NCBI RefSeq assembly: GCF_023824195.1
Contig: NZ_CP085442.1
Coordinates: forward strand, 310,001 to 374,000
DNA: 64,000 nt
Source: Priestia megaterium
GTDB lineage: Bacteria > Bacillota > Bacilli > Bacillales > Bacillaceae_H
Direction of reading: 5' to 3'
Shown here: positions 1 to 7,549 of the stretch, piece by piece
Position numbering within the stretch: the first letter of the stretch is position 1
Layout of the letters: each line of letters opens with the position of its first letter
Program-made: the position numbers and the translations under genes
The notes under the pieces: model-generated
Told to the model about the DNA's origin: nothing
The model's input: the letters and a program-made list of their open reading frames with translations, nothing else
Database searches by the model: none

Positions 1-2
1 AA

Positions 3-140
3 AAAGAAAGAAATATTCCTCTTATTATTCGCGAATTGATTCAATGCGGCATCGACATTTATCAAGTTCACGTCGAAGAACCTTCTTTAGAGGAAATCTT
101 TTTGCAAAAAAATATTGTGGATCACTCACAGGTGAGTTAA
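3..140 (+). CDS. ABC transporter ATP-binding protein, C-terminal end only (partial)
   Basis: Only the last 45 codons and the stop are in the window; the open frame runs off the left edge. The visible peptide ends in a pattern of the type EEPSLEEIFL, which is the usual C-terminus of ABC exporter ATPases of the CcmA/YhaQ/YtrB type (knowledge of the family). The Walker motifs lie outside the window, so the substrate cannot be told. It may be followed in transcription by the PAP2 phosphatase, but 146 bases separate them. Confidence 0.6.
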   Translation, partial: KERNIPLIIRELIQCGIDIYQVHVEEPSLEEIFLQKNIVDHSQVS

Positions 141-286
141 TGAGCGAAAGTCCGTTGGTTTACTACTCAGCCTGAATACATTATTTATAAATATCAGTTA
201 GGAAGCTTCTGACAAAAACATGTTTATTTTCTCAAGAAACTGATAAGATAGCTAATGACATTTAAAAATAAGAAAGGATTTCGATT

Positions 287-880
287 ATGTTATCAGCTAT
301 TAATTCAGTAGATTATACCATTTTCCACGCGGTGAATCAGTATGCCTCACACGTAAAGCCTCTAGATTCGCTGATGGTATTCTTTGCAGATTATGCCCAG
401 TATGTACTTATCGTTTTACTCGGCTTGTTTTTACTTATTAATAAAAACGGCAGCCGTGTTGTAGCATTTCAAGCTTTATGTGCTTGTGCCACAGGAGTCA
501 TTATCAATAAAGTGATTAGTTTATTTGCTTATCGAGATCGTCCGTTTATCTCTCACCACGTGAATCAGCTTATTGATCACGCCGCAAATTCTTCATTTCC
601 AAGCGATCATGCTACATCTGCATTAGTTATCACTTTTACCATTTGGCTGCATTTCAAACGTTCAGGGCGCATGTGGGTTGTCATGGGTGCACTCATTGCA
701 TTTTCACGCGTATGGGTTGGCGTTCACTACCCATTCGATGTGTTAACAGGAGCCATTTTAGGCTGCGTGCTGGCGCTGTTTATTCATTATGTTATTTTTA
801 ATACGAAACTGATGAGGGCTATTACCAACCTGTCTATTTTTCGAAAATCAGCTTATGACGAACAGTCTCAATATTATTAA
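287..880 (+). CDS. bcrC: PAP2-family undecaprenyl-diphosphatase (BcrC-like)
   Basis: A 197-residue membrane protein of the type 2 phosphatidic acid phosphatase family. The three phosphatase signatures are visible in order: KVISLFAYRDRP, then PSDHATS, then SRVWVGVHYPFD, which supply the catalytic His pair and the phosphate-binding Arg residues. About five hydrophobic segments surround them. Length and layout match Bacillus BcrC, which recycles undecaprenyl pyrophosphate at the membrane for peptidoglycan synthesis and gives bacitracin resistance. A ribosome site (AAGAAAGG) precedes the ATG. The gene stands alone and ends at an intrinsic terminator. The family is secure; the exact lipid substrate is inferred. 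I saw no convincing ECF sigma promoter. Confidence 0.8.
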   Translation: MLSAINSVDYTIFHAVNQYASHVKPLDSLMVFFADYAQYVLIVLLGLFLLINKNGSRVVAFQALCACATGVIINKVISLFAYRDRPFISHHVNQLIDHAANSSFPSDHATSALVITFTIWLHFKRSGRMWVVMGALIAFSRVWVGVHYPFDVLTGAILGCVLALFIHYVIFNTKLMRAITNLSIFRKSAYDEQSQYY

Positions 881-881
881 G

Positions 882-908
882 AAAAAGCCGCAAATACGCG
901 GCTTTTTT
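882..908 (+). terminator. Intrinsic terminator after bcrC
   Basis: GCCGC/GCGGC stem with a 6-base loop, followed by a T run, immediately after the stop codon. Confidence 0.85.
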
Positions 909-936
909 ATTGGGAAATTTTTAATGTATTTAATAC

Positions 937-974
937 TTGTTTCTTAAAATTAAATTGTGTACAATTAAATTACA
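937..974 (+). promoter_or_regulatory. Sigma-A promoter overlapped by an OhrR-type operator
   Basis: The -35 TTGTTT (937-942) and -10 TACAAT (960-965) are separated by exactly 17 bases. The -10 lies inside TACAATTAAATTACA (960-974), which matches the known B. subtilis OhrR operator TACAATTAAATTGTA at 13 of 15 positions. An overlapping AATTGT-GT-ACAATT palindrome spans 953-966. A repressor bound here would block RNA polymerase. That OhrR is the regulator is inferred from the motif and from the downstream ohr gene; no ohrR gene is in the window. Confidence 0.75.
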
Positions 975-1031
975 GGAACGATAAATGAAAAATTTTTAAT
1001 AAAATTAACGAAAAAGAGGAGAGATTTATAC

Positions 1032-1451
1032 ATGAAAGCTTTATATGAAACAACAGTTGTTAACACAGGTGGAAGAACAGGAGAAGTTCACTCTTTAGAT
1101 AACATCTTTAACTTAGATGTTGCAACACCTCCAGCGCTTGGCGGAGAAGCAACAACAGCAACAAACCCAGAGCAGCTATTTGCAGCTGGATACAGTGCTT
1201 GTTTCAACAGCGCGTTAGAATTTATGCTGAAAAAACATAACGTAGAAATCAAAAGCAGTGAAGTAAAAGCTACTGTTCAGCTGCTTCCTGATAAAGCTGA
1301 TCAAGGAGTGAAAATTGGAGTAGCGCTTGAAGCTCATATCGAAGGCTTAGATTTAGAAACAGCTAAAAAATATGTAGACCTAGCTCATTCATACTGCCCG
1401 TATTCAAAAGCAATCAGCGGCAACGTAGACGTAACGGTAGAAGTAGTTTAA
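1032..1451 (+). CDS. ohrA: Organic hydroperoxide resistance protein (Ohr/OsmC family)
   Basis: A 139-residue cytosolic thiol peroxidase of the Ohr subgroup, which reduces organic and fatty-acid hydroperoxides. The two reactive cysteines are visible in GYSACFNSAL and YCPYSKAISGNV, and the catalytic Arg lies in the N-terminal GGRTGEV segment, all typical of Ohr rather than OsmC. The length is normal. A GAGGAGAG ribosome site precedes the ATG. The promoter just upstream carries an OhrR-like operator, so peroxide-inducible expression is likely. In B. subtilis ohrA sits next to ohrR; here ohrR is not adjacent. The gene is monocistronic, ending at a strong terminator. Confidence 0.92.
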   Translation: MKALYETTVVNTGGRTGEVHSLDNIFNLDVATPPALGGEATTATNPEQLFAAGYSACFNSALEFMLKKHNVEIKSSEVKATVQLLPDKADQGVKIGVALEAHIEGLDLETAKKYVDLAHSYCPYSKAISGNVDVTVEVV

Positions 1452-1460
1452 TTGCTTTAA

Positions 1461-1500
1461 AAAGCCCTGCTAAGCATGTAAAGCTTAGCAGGGCTTTTTT
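1461..1500 (+). terminator. Intrinsic terminator after ohrA
   Basis: Near-perfect 15-base stem (AAGCCCTGCTAAGC and its complement) followed by six T residues. Confidence 0.9.
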
Positions 1501-1566
1501 ATTTGAATTTTCTCTATTCATTTGTAAGCAGTACTAGTATAATGAGGAGGAAAATGGAATCATTCG

Positions 1567-1738
1567 CACAGTTTAGGTGCTCTTACATAGCGTAAGAGGT
1601 AACAGGGAATCGAGTGCAAGTCTCGAGCGGTCCAGCCACTGTAAGCAGGGAGTTTTCTATCATATCGTCACTCAAAATGGGGAAGGCGGTAGAAAATGAT
1701 GATCTCAAGCCAGGAGACCTACCTATTCTGTACACTTG
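1567..1738 (+). ncRNA. Cobalamin (B12) riboswitch
   Basis: The conserved core of the cobalamin aptamer is plain: AGGGAATCGAGTGCAAGTC, then GCGGTCCAGCCACTGTAA, and near the 3' side GCCAGGAGACCTACC (the B12-box), spaced as in AdoCbl-type elements. An intrinsic terminator at 1813-1842 lies between the aptamer and the downstream transporter start, so control is probably by transcription termination when cobalamin is abundant (inference from layout). The leader is about 300 bases. Confidence 0.95.
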
Positions 1739-1812
1739 ACTCTTCTAGGAAAGAGGCGGTGTATCAAGGTACGCAGTGAGCAATTGCTGTTTATTTTCAT
1801 ATGCCGACACAT

Positions 1813-1842
1813 CCTCAATTTCTATAGAATTGAGGCTTTTTT
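1813..1842 (+). terminator. Riboswitch-controlled terminator in the NiCoT leader
   Basis: CCTCAATT-7 bases-AATTGAGG followed by CTTTTTT, between the cobalamin aptamer and the gene. It is the likely expression platform. Confidence 0.8.
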
Positions 1843-1873
1843 ACATTTTATTTTAAAAAAAGGAGTGTAGGAA

Positions 1874-2671
1874 ATGGAAGGTTTATCAGTTTTTTTACTT
1901 GTCTTTTTATTAGGAATCAGGCACGGATTGGATGCAGATCACTTAGCTTTTATTGATGGCCAGACCCGATATAATTGGCGAATGGGGAGCCGTTTTGCCC
2001 CGTGGATCGGAACGCTGTTTTCACTAGGTCACGGAGGAATGGTGGCCGTCACGGCTGGGGTGCTGGGCGTGGTGATGAAGAATTTTACGTTTCCATCATA
2101 TTTCGATAATTTTGCGTCTTGGGTATCCATTATCTCTCTCTTTCTGATTGGGACATTAAACACATATCATTTGCTTCGAACTAAAAATAAAGAAGAAGAT
2201 TTTCAGCTGAGCGGATTAAAAGGGAAGTTTATCCCGAAAATCGCAAAAGGAACAACTAATCCTTTTTTAATTATTCTTGTAGGGGCGCTGTTTGCTTTAG
2301 CAGCTGAAACGGTCAGTCAAACGGCCGTGTGGTCTCTAGCTGTAGGAAACGCAGGAAAGTATACGCCGCTTTTATTAGGACTAGTGTTTATGTTTGGCAT
2401 GATGCTCACAGATACAATCGATTCAATGATTGTACATAAAATGGTGAATGAATCGAGTAAATTTGGACAATCTGCTTCCCGCTTGATGGGCTGGGTTATT
2501 GTTGTCCTCGCGTATGGTGTGTCATTCTATTTAGCATTCACTTTCTTTAACCCATGGGCCGAAGTAAACTTTGAAATGGTTGGCGTTATTCTGTTTATTT
2601 TTTTAGTGTCTATGTTTGTTTTTGTGAGTGCGAAGTCAAAAGGGAAAAATATTAAAATAAATGTCAATTAG
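1874..2671 (+). CDS. NiCoT-family nickel/cobalt permease
   Basis: A 265-residue inner-membrane transporter with about seven hydrophobic segments. The family signature for metal recognition, HX4DH, is present as HGLDADHLAF near residues 18-27, and a second signature region carries GHGGMVAV. NiCoT proteins import Ni2+ or Co2+ with high affinity. The cobalamin riboswitch in its leader argues for cobalt as the physiological substrate, since cobalt uptake feeds B12 synthesis and is shut off when B12 is plentiful (inference from regulation). It is single-gene, with an AAAGGAGTG ribosome site and its own terminator. Slightly shorter than the HoxN-type members. Confidence 0.88.
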   Translation: MEGLSVFLLVFLLGIRHGLDADHLAFIDGQTRYNWRMGSRFAPWIGTLFSLGHGGMVAVTAGVLGVVMKNFTFPSYFDNFASWVSIISLFLIGTLNTYHLLRTKNKEEDFQLSGLKGKFIPKIAKGTTNPFLIILVGALFALAAETVSQTAVWSLAVGNAGKYTPLLLGLVFMFGMMLTDTIDSMIVHKMVNESSKFGQSASRLMGWVIVVLAYGVSFYLAFTFFNPWAEVNFEMVGVILFIFLVSMFVFVSAKSKGKNIKINVN

Positions 2672-2678
2672 TCAAACG

Positions 2679-2712
2679 AAAGCTTTAATCTGTTGAAGAT
2701 TGAAGCTTTTTT
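2679..2712 (+). terminator. Intrinsic terminator after the NiCoT gene
   Basis: AAAGCTTTAATC stem, short loop, GATTGAAGCTTTTTT; one G-T wobble in the stem. Confidence 0.75.
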
Positions 2713-2921
2713 GTATGAATTTGTTGAAGTTTATGGCTATTTTCGGTCGGTTACGAATAAGTTAAAGTATTATCTGTATTTAAAGGATGGAAAATTGTCT
2801 GAAAACCATTATAATTAAGGATAATTTAAGGTCATTATGTGAAACGTAGAACATAGTTATACGTACGATAAATAAAAGCATTTAATGCAAGCAGCAGGGG
2901 TTGTTTGGAGGAGGAATTGAT

Positions 2922-4064
2922 TTGAGTCAGGTAATGGTAGAACAAAGTGTATTTAGTTATTTAAAAGAACATGAACAAGAGATGCTTGAAGATTTAGTTG
3001 GATTTGTGAAAAAAGAATCACCGTCCTACAGTAAAGAGTTAGTAGATCAGTGTGGAATGTATTTAACGCAGCTGTTTCAAAAGCGTTTAGGGGTAGGGTA
3101 CGAAATCATAGAAGAAAAAGAAGTAGGAAACCACTTGAAATTTACGATTGGAGAAGGAGAAAAGCAGCTTTTAATCATCGGTCACTTTGACACGGTATGG
3201 GAAAAGGGAAGGCTGAGTCTAAGAACAGAGGGAAACAAGCTGTACGGTCCGGGAATTTTAGATATGAAAGGCGGCATTGTACAATCTATATGGGCGATTA
3301 AAGCGATTCAAGAGCTTGGCTTAGCTTTGGATAAAAAGATTGTATTTTTCTGCAATTCAGATGAAGAGATTGGGTCAATTTCTTCTAAAAAATATATAGA
3401 AGAAGAAGCACAAAGAAGTGAAGCAGTGCTAGTGGCAGAACCTGCTGTGGCGGGTTCAGGCGCGTTAAAAACGTCGCGCAAAGGAGCCGGAATTTTCACC
3501 ATAAAAGTGTGGGGACGAGCAGCACACGCAGGGAATCACCACAAAGAAGGAATCAATGCTATTGAAGAGCTGGCGCGCCAAGTGATTTTCTTGCAGGGCT
3601 TAACAGATTATGAAAAAGGTACAACGGTGAACGTTGGGACGTTTACGGGAGGCAGCGGTACAAATGTAGTGCCGGAATATGCAGAAGCGCACGTGGATTT
3701 ACGTGTTTCTACAGAAGAAGAAGCGAAACGCATGACGGATATTATTTTGAATTTAACACCCATTTTAAAAGGGATTAAGCTAGAAGTAACGGGAGGCATG
3801 AACCGACCTCCGATGGTCAAGTCTAAACAAACGGAAGAGCTATTTGAATGCGCTCAGTCAATCGCGGCCAAACTGGGAATGAAACTAGAGGAAGCAGCTG
3901 TTGGCGGCGGAAGCGATGGCAATTTTACAGCGGCCATTGGCGTTCCCACGTTGGATGGGTTAGGAGCATGCGGAAAAGGAATACATGCGGAATATGAACA
4001 TATCCAAATTGATACGTTGTCCGAGCGTTCTTCTTTATTTGCGAATTTGCTGCTGCAAATATAA
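2922..4064 (+). CDS. M20-family metallopeptidase (carboxypeptidase G2/glutamate carboxypeptidase-like)
   Basis: A 380-residue two-zinc hydrolase. Metal-site motifs appear in order: GHFDTVWEKG (His and Asp), GPGILDMKGG (bridging Asp), NSDEEIGS (catalytic Glu), and a C-terminal AEYEHIQID segment supplying the last His. The lid/dimerisation domain lies near residues 175-285. Family members remove C-terminal glutamate or other amino acids from peptides or folate-like compounds; the actual substrate is unknown. Start chosen at TTG 2922 because GGAGGAGG lies 7 bases upstream; an earlier in-frame codon at 2901 has no ribosome site. No signal peptide is seen, so it is probably cytosolic. Confidence 0.85.
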   Translation: MSQVMVEQSVFSYLKEHEQEMLEDLVGFVKKESPSYSKELVDQCGMYLTQLFQKRLGVGYEIIEEKEVGNHLKFTIGEGEKQLLIIGHFDTVWEKGRLSLRTEGNKLYGPGILDMKGGIVQSIWAIKAIQELGLALDKKIVFFCNSDEEIGSISSKKYIEEEAQRSEAVLVAEPAVAGSGALKTSRKGAGIFTIKVWGRAAHAGNHHKEGINAIEELARQVIFLQGLTDYEKGTTVNVGTFTGGSGTNVVPEYAEAHVDLRVSTEEEAKRMTDIILNLTPILKGIKLEVTGGMNRPPMVKSKQTEELFECAQSIAAKLGMKLEEAAVGGGSDGNFTAAIGVPTLDGLGACGKGIHAEYEHIQIDTLSERSSLFANLLLQI

Positions 4065-4088
4065 AAAAAGCCCGCCTCAAACGGCGGG
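4063..4088 (-). terminator. Minus-strand terminator serving the doxX gene
   Basis: Read on the minus strand: CCCGCC-6 bases-GGCGGG followed by a run of seven T. It overlaps the very end of the convergent M20 gene. Confidence 0.65.
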
Positions 4089-4102
4089 GCGGGGACTAAC
4101 CT

Positions 4103-4140
4103 GAAAGCTTATATTGGGAGAGTATAAGCTTTCTTTTTTT
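4103..4140 (+). terminator. Intrinsic terminator after the M20 gene
   Basis: Perfect 11-base arms GAAAGCTTATA/TATAAGCTTTC followed by seven T. Confidence 0.85.
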
Positions 4141-4561
4141 ATTTACTGCTTTCTTCTTGAAGAGAAAAGGCAGTTTCTTTCTTTTTGAATACCACTCCAT
4201 CAAGAGCAAGGAACTGGCTTCCTGCAAGGAACAAGTGAGCAGACATGGCAATTAAGGCGATATCAAACTCAAATCCACCTACAAATCCGCTTTTAAGCTT
4301 GGCTGTAAAAATAGCCCCAAGCATAACGGCCACAAATAAAGCAGCTACGACTCTTGTTGCTAGACCAAGAATAATAAGAACCCCACCTACAAGTTCAATC
4401 GTTGCAACAATATATGCCATAAAACCAGGGATTCCTAAGCTATCAAAGAACCCTACTGTATTTTCAATCCCGCCTTGCCATTTTTGAAAGCCGTGTACTA
4501 AAAATGTAAAACCTAATACTAAACGAATAATAAGTGAACCAATTTCGACGTTTTTATTCAC
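4139..4561 (-). CDS. DoxX-family membrane protein (CatD/MhqP-like)
   Basis: A 140-residue protein with four predicted membrane segments and the DoxX pattern RLVLGFTFLVHGFQKW at the N-terminus. In B. subtilis, DoxX proteins such as CatD and MhqP are encoded with quinone or catechol detoxification enzymes and are induced by electrophiles. The GTG start at 4561 is chosen because AAAGGAGG lies just upstream. It is transcribed divergently from the PfpI-like gene; the shared intergenic region carries two matching palindromes, which suggests control by one repressor such as a MarR or DUF24/HxlR-family sensor (inference). The biochemical function of DoxX proteins is poorly defined. Confidence 0.8.
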   Translation of the reverse strand: MNKNVEIGSLIIRLVLGFTFLVHGFQKWQGGIENTVGFFDSLGIPGFMAYIVATIELVGGVLIILGLATRVVAALFVAVMLGAIFTAKLKSGFVGGFEFDIALIAMSAHLFLAGSQFLALDGVVFKKKETAFSLQEESSK

Positions 4562-4591
4562 TTTACTTCCTCCTTTAAGTGTATTTGAAAA

Positions 4592-4610
4592 ACACTACGT
4601 TATGTAGTGT
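4592..4610. promoter_or_regulatory. Palindromic operator, copy 1 (ACACTAC-N5-GTAGTGT)
   Basis: Perfect 7-base inverted repeat separated by GTTAT, just upstream of the doxX start. The same core recurs at 4690-4708. The repeat of an identical core and spacer in one intergenic region points to dimeric-repressor binding sites. The regulator is unknown. Confidence 0.65.
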
Positions 4611-4685
4611 AAAAGCCCGAAAAAAGAAATATAGCAATTAAATCAGAAAGCCTTTCTTGTTTGGATAATTTTACAACATTATGGA

Positions 4686-4712
4686 CATCACACTACACAT
4701 TGTAGTGTGATG
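4686..4712. promoter_or_regulatory. Palindromic operator, copy 2 (CATCACACTAC-N5-GTAGTGTGATG)
   Basis: Perfect 11-base arms around a 5-base spacer, containing the same ACACTAC-N5-GTAGTGT core as copy 1. The cores are 98 bases apart. There is no T run beside it, so it is not a terminator. Confidence 0.65.
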
Positions 4713-4866
4713 TTTGTCCCCAGTCAAGTAAAAATATGAAATTAGACCATTTGGCATACAAAAGTTTTCTGAAGGACACTTGAAAAATCCTTTAATTATG
4801 TACAAGTTAGTCCCTTATTTTCAATCTTATTCTCCAGCATGCTATACTGGTGGCGGAGGTGTTACG

Positions 4867-5391
4867 ATGCGCTTAGAAAATAAAAGAGTTATTGCGCTTG
4901 TTAGTGCAGACTTTGAAGATCTAGAACTATGGTATCCAGTGATGCGTCTTCGAGAAGAAGGAGCAGAAGTACATTTAGTTGGAGAAAAAGCAAACGAAAC
5001 GTACATGGGGAAATACGGTGTTCCAGCCGTATCGGACTATGCGTTTAAAGATGTTGATCCAGCTGAATATGACGCTATTTTAGTACCTGGAGGCTGGGCG
5101 CCGGATAAACTGCGCCGCTACCCTGAAGTAATTGAAATGGTTCGTCATATGGATGAACAGCAAAAGCCAATCGGCCAAATCTGCCATGCAGGATGGGTAT
5201 TAATCTCTGCAAAAATCTTAGATGGCCGAAACGTAACAAGTACGCCAGGAATCAAAGATGATATGGAAAATGCGGGAGCTATTTGGCATGATGAAGCAGT
5301 CGTAATCGACGGCCACATCATCTCAAGCCGCCGTCCGCCAGACCTTCCTCCTTATGCAAAAGCATTTGCTGATGTACTAGCAGAGCAATAA
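4867..5391 (+). CDS. DJ-1/PfpI-family protein (YraA-like)
   Basis: A 174-residue protein of the class I glutamine amidotransferase-like superfamily. The nucleophile elbow ICHAGW holds the catalytic Cys, and VPGG in the preceding strand and the SSRRPPDLP segment near the end match the PfpI/deglycase group. Members are linked to repair or clearance of proteins damaged by aldehydes and other electrophiles; whether this one is a protease or a deglycase cannot be told. Start set at ATG 4867 because GGAGGT lies 6 bases upstream; the frame extends upstream without a ribosome site. It is divergent from doxX across twin palindromes, consistent with electrophile-responsive co-regulation. Confidence 0.85.
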   Translation: MRLENKRVIALVSADFEDLELWYPVMRLREEGAEVHLVGEKANETYMGKYGVPAVSDYAFKDVDPAEYDAILVPGGWAPDKLRRYPEVIEMVRHMDEQQKPIGQICHAGWVLISAKILDGRNVTSTPGIKDDMENAGAIWHDEAVVIDGHIISSRRPPDLPPYAKAFADVLAEQ

Positions 5392-5393
5392 GA

Positions 5394-5427
5394 AAAAAGC
5401 CGAAACCACATTGGTTTCGGCTTTTTT
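5394..5427 (+). terminator. Intrinsic terminator after the PfpI-like gene
   Basis: AAGCCGAAACC stem, short loop, GGTTTCGGCTTTTTT. Confidence 0.9.
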
Positions 5428-5480
5428 CGGAAGGTCCGCTAAAAAAAGAAATGATAAAGCAAATAAAAAATTATCATTAA

Positions 5481-5510
5481 AAAAGCGAGCAGATGCATCT
5501 GCTCGCTTTT
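5481..5510. terminator. Perfect 30-base palindrome, likely bidirectional terminator
   Basis: AAAAGCGAGCAGATG followed directly by its reverse complement. It has A and T tracts at both ends, so it could stop transcription from either side; on the minus strand it would end any transcript of the element at 5525-5880. Confidence 0.6.
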
Positions 5511-5524
5511 GTTCGTGTTTCTTA

Positions 5525-5880
5525 TCAGTAACTTGCTTTTTGCAAGTGTAAAAACAAAATGATTACTTTCTTTATAAAATCCATGATTACGGTTTTTGTA
5601 TGTTTCGTTGTTGTTAGGGCACAATTAGCATTGATTGTGCTTGCATGGATTTCATCCATTGCCGCGGTTTGTTTTTCCACATGATCGATTAACCTAAACG
5701 ACGCAAGCCCTACCTCTCTTGCATCCTTACGGCTCCGAAGCCGATCCAGTGTGAATAAGTTTTGTTCAAAGACATGTGTCGAATGCCAGTATTTTTACCT
5801 TGCATTGTACGATACATCCTTTCAAGTTACTTTCACTATGTCCAGCTCTTAAAGAAAAGCCAGAAATCTAAATATAACAC
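5525..5880 (-). other. Unassigned 350-base stretch with broken coding traces (possible degenerate repeat)
   Basis: This gap between genes holds no intact gene. On the minus strand, two overlapping frames look weakly protein-like. One starts at an ATG near 5819 behind AAAGG and runs about 35 codons with aromatic-rich text such as NKTYSHWIGFGAV. The other is open from 5794 to a stop at 5525 and reads RLIDHVEKQTAAMDEIH in its middle. The two frames overlap as if one gene had shifted frame. Base composition is more GC-rich than the surroundings. I do not recognise a family. It may be a remnant of a mobile or dispersed element, or a structured RNA; both are guesses. Confidence 0.3.
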
Positions 5881-6027
5881 CTCAGTTGATCTATGTCAAA
5901 TAGAAAATATGATTTTTTTCACGTGAAACAATTGTAGCTAAAACATGGTTAAGTAAAGGGATATCCTTTTTATATAGAACAGTTTTTTGATACGATAAGC
6001 TAGAGGAATCCTAGAGGGGGATTAAAT

Positions 6028-6516
6028 ATGAATAAAAATGAACAGTTTCGAAATGACGTATTGAGCAGTGTGGAATCATTATCATATGAACAATTAAATC
6101 AACAGCCAGCATCTAATACATGGAGCGTTATGCAAGTATTAAAACATTTATATTTGATGGAGCGCATGATTGTTTCACGTGTAAAAGATCAATTAGAAAA
6201 CGGTGTAGATCAGCCGACTGAAGATAAGCCGTTTCATTTAGCAGTAGATCGTTCACGAAAAGTAGATGCACCAGCACAGGTCACACCTTCTAATGAAAAG
6301 CAGACATTAGAAGAAATGAAGAGTAAGCTGGCAGAATCAAGAGCGGCTTTAGTGGAATTAGAAGAGGCAGCCAGTGAAGATAAGCTAAAGAAAAAATCGT
6401 TTCCGCACCCTGTGTTTGGGTTAATGGATTTAAAGCAGTGGATTGATTTTATTGGCTATCATGAAAAGCGTCATCAAGAACAAATAGAAGAACTCAAAAC
6501 AGCAATTGGTGCATAA
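6028..6516 (+). CDS. DinB-superfamily protein
   Basis: A 162-residue four-helix-bundle protein of the DinB/YfiT type. The expected metal-ligand histidines are visible as HLYLMER near residue 39 and the C-terminal GYHEKRHQEQ pair. Members of this superfamily in Bacillus are small cytosolic, often metal-dependent thiol-transferases (bacillithiol S-transferases such as BstA are in this fold) and many have no assigned substrate. A transferase role is therefore only a possibility here. The ribosome site is AGAGGGG, and a bidirectional terminator separates it from the convergent lipase. Middle residues 105-125 are strongly charged and helical. Confidence 0.75.
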   Translation: MNKNEQFRNDVLSSVESLSYEQLNQQPASNTWSVMQVLKHLYLMERMIVSRVKDQLENGVDQPTEDKPFHLAVDRSRKVDAPAQVTPSNEKQTLEEMKSKLAESRAALVELEEAASEDKLKKKSFPHPVFGLMDLKQWIDFIGYHEKRHQEQIEELKTAIGA

Positions 6517-6543
6517 AAAAACAGGCAGTCCGCCTGTTTTTTT
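6515..6543. terminator. Bidirectional terminator between the dinB-like and lipase genes
   Basis: AAAAACAGGC-5 bases-GCCTGTTTTTTT; T runs on both strands between convergent genes. Confidence 0.85.
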
Positions 6544-7294
6544 ATTTTTGGACCAAAATAGGATAGTCCGACATCATCCAAATACCAACACTGTATGTTT
6601 GGGGATTATGGTTTCCAACAGTAGAACCTGTTTGAATCGTAAACGAGAGTTGCAGAGGGTCTTGATCGTAATAAATCGTTTGCTTGGTGGAAGGGGAATA
6701 GATCCGCTTCGGAGGGATTTTAGGAACCGTATCCGTCGTGTTAACAAAACAGCGGCTATTTGAAACAAGATTTGTGTATGTTTGAACGAATTGAGGATTG
6801 CCTACTCTAGGAGCTCCGTAGTTGTACATTGTAACTTCCGGAAGAGATGCGTTTGTGGCTACGTCTAAGGCGTGAAGAGTAGCAAGTGCGCCACCTAGGC
6901 TATGCCCTGTTATATAAATGGGCTTGGTGGGAAGCGATTTATATGCTTCAAAAATTTCATCGCGGCATGATTCGTAAACGGCTAAAAAACCTTCATGAAC
7001 GAGCCCGGCTTGTTGATTGTATGGATAAGGGCGCTGTCTAATGCGAGCATCAGTAATCCAGTCTGCCTCGGATTGAGTTCCTCGAAAGGCAATCACAATG
7101 GCTTCATCGGATTCTAAAATAAAACCAAACCACTCTTGCACCCCTACGGCAGAAGCTTTAAACGATTTAATAAGCCTGTAGTCTTCAGGTACATCAAATG
7201 TGCCTCCCTGTGCATATTGCTTATAAGCTAAGACGCACGCATAAAGAAGGTTTAAAGCTAAGGGTCGATCAAATAAAGGCTCTATTCTCATCAT
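6542..7294 (-). CDS. Class 3 lipase-like alpha/beta hydrolase
   Basis: A 250-residue protein of the fungal lipase-like (Lipase_3) family. The nucleophile elbow GHSLGGALA carries the catalytic Ser; upstream FRGTQSEADWITD is the typical oxyanion-hole region, and the downstream Asp (TDTVPKIPP) and C-terminal His (NHNPQTYSVGIW) complete the triad. No signal peptide or membrane segment is seen, so it may act inside the cell or leave by another route. It probably hydrolyses acyl esters; the natural substrate is unknown. Two adjacent ATGs occur at the start (7294 and 7291) behind a GAAGGTG ribosome site. Confidence 0.85.
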   Translation of the reverse strand: MMRIEPLFDRPLALNLLYACVLAYKQYAQGGTFDVPEDYRLIKSFKASAVGVQEWFGFILESDEAIVIAFRGTQSEADWITDARIRQRPYPYNQQAGLVHEGFLAVYESCRDEIFEAYKSLPTKPIYITGHSLGGALATLHALDVATNASLPEVTMYNYGAPRVGNPQFVQTYTNLVSNSRCFVNTTDTVPKIPPKRIYSPSTKQTIYYDQDPLQLSFTIQTGSTVGNHNPQTYSVGIWMMSDYPILVQK

Positions 7295-7482
7295 TGTTTT
7301 TCACACCTTCTAATAGAAAATAACTCCTATAGCCTATGTATTCCTGAGAAGAAAGGTGCAGATATCTCTTTTTTGAACACGATAATTATGGAATGTAATC
7401 GGTTTATCGTTGGATGTTTTTGAAGGTTTTGTAACCGTTTTTGTGTATTTTAACTAAAAAATAAGTTTAACAAAGAGTTTTA

Positions 7483-7511
7483 TTGTTAAATTTTACAAAA
7501 TAACTTATAAT
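7483..7511 (+). promoter_or_regulatory. Sigma-A promoter for the AGCS symporter gene
   Basis: TTGTTA (7483-7488), 17-base spacer, TATAAT (7506-7511), about 40 bases before the TTG start. Confidence 0.7.
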
Positions 7512-7549
7512 TTAAAATAGTCTGAATGAAAAAACAAGGGGGTTATCGT

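Noticed and set aside
5439..5624. Minus-strand open frame of 61 codons
   Set aside because: It runs through the palindrome at 5481-5510 and overlaps other weak frames in the same degenerate stretch; no ribosome site.
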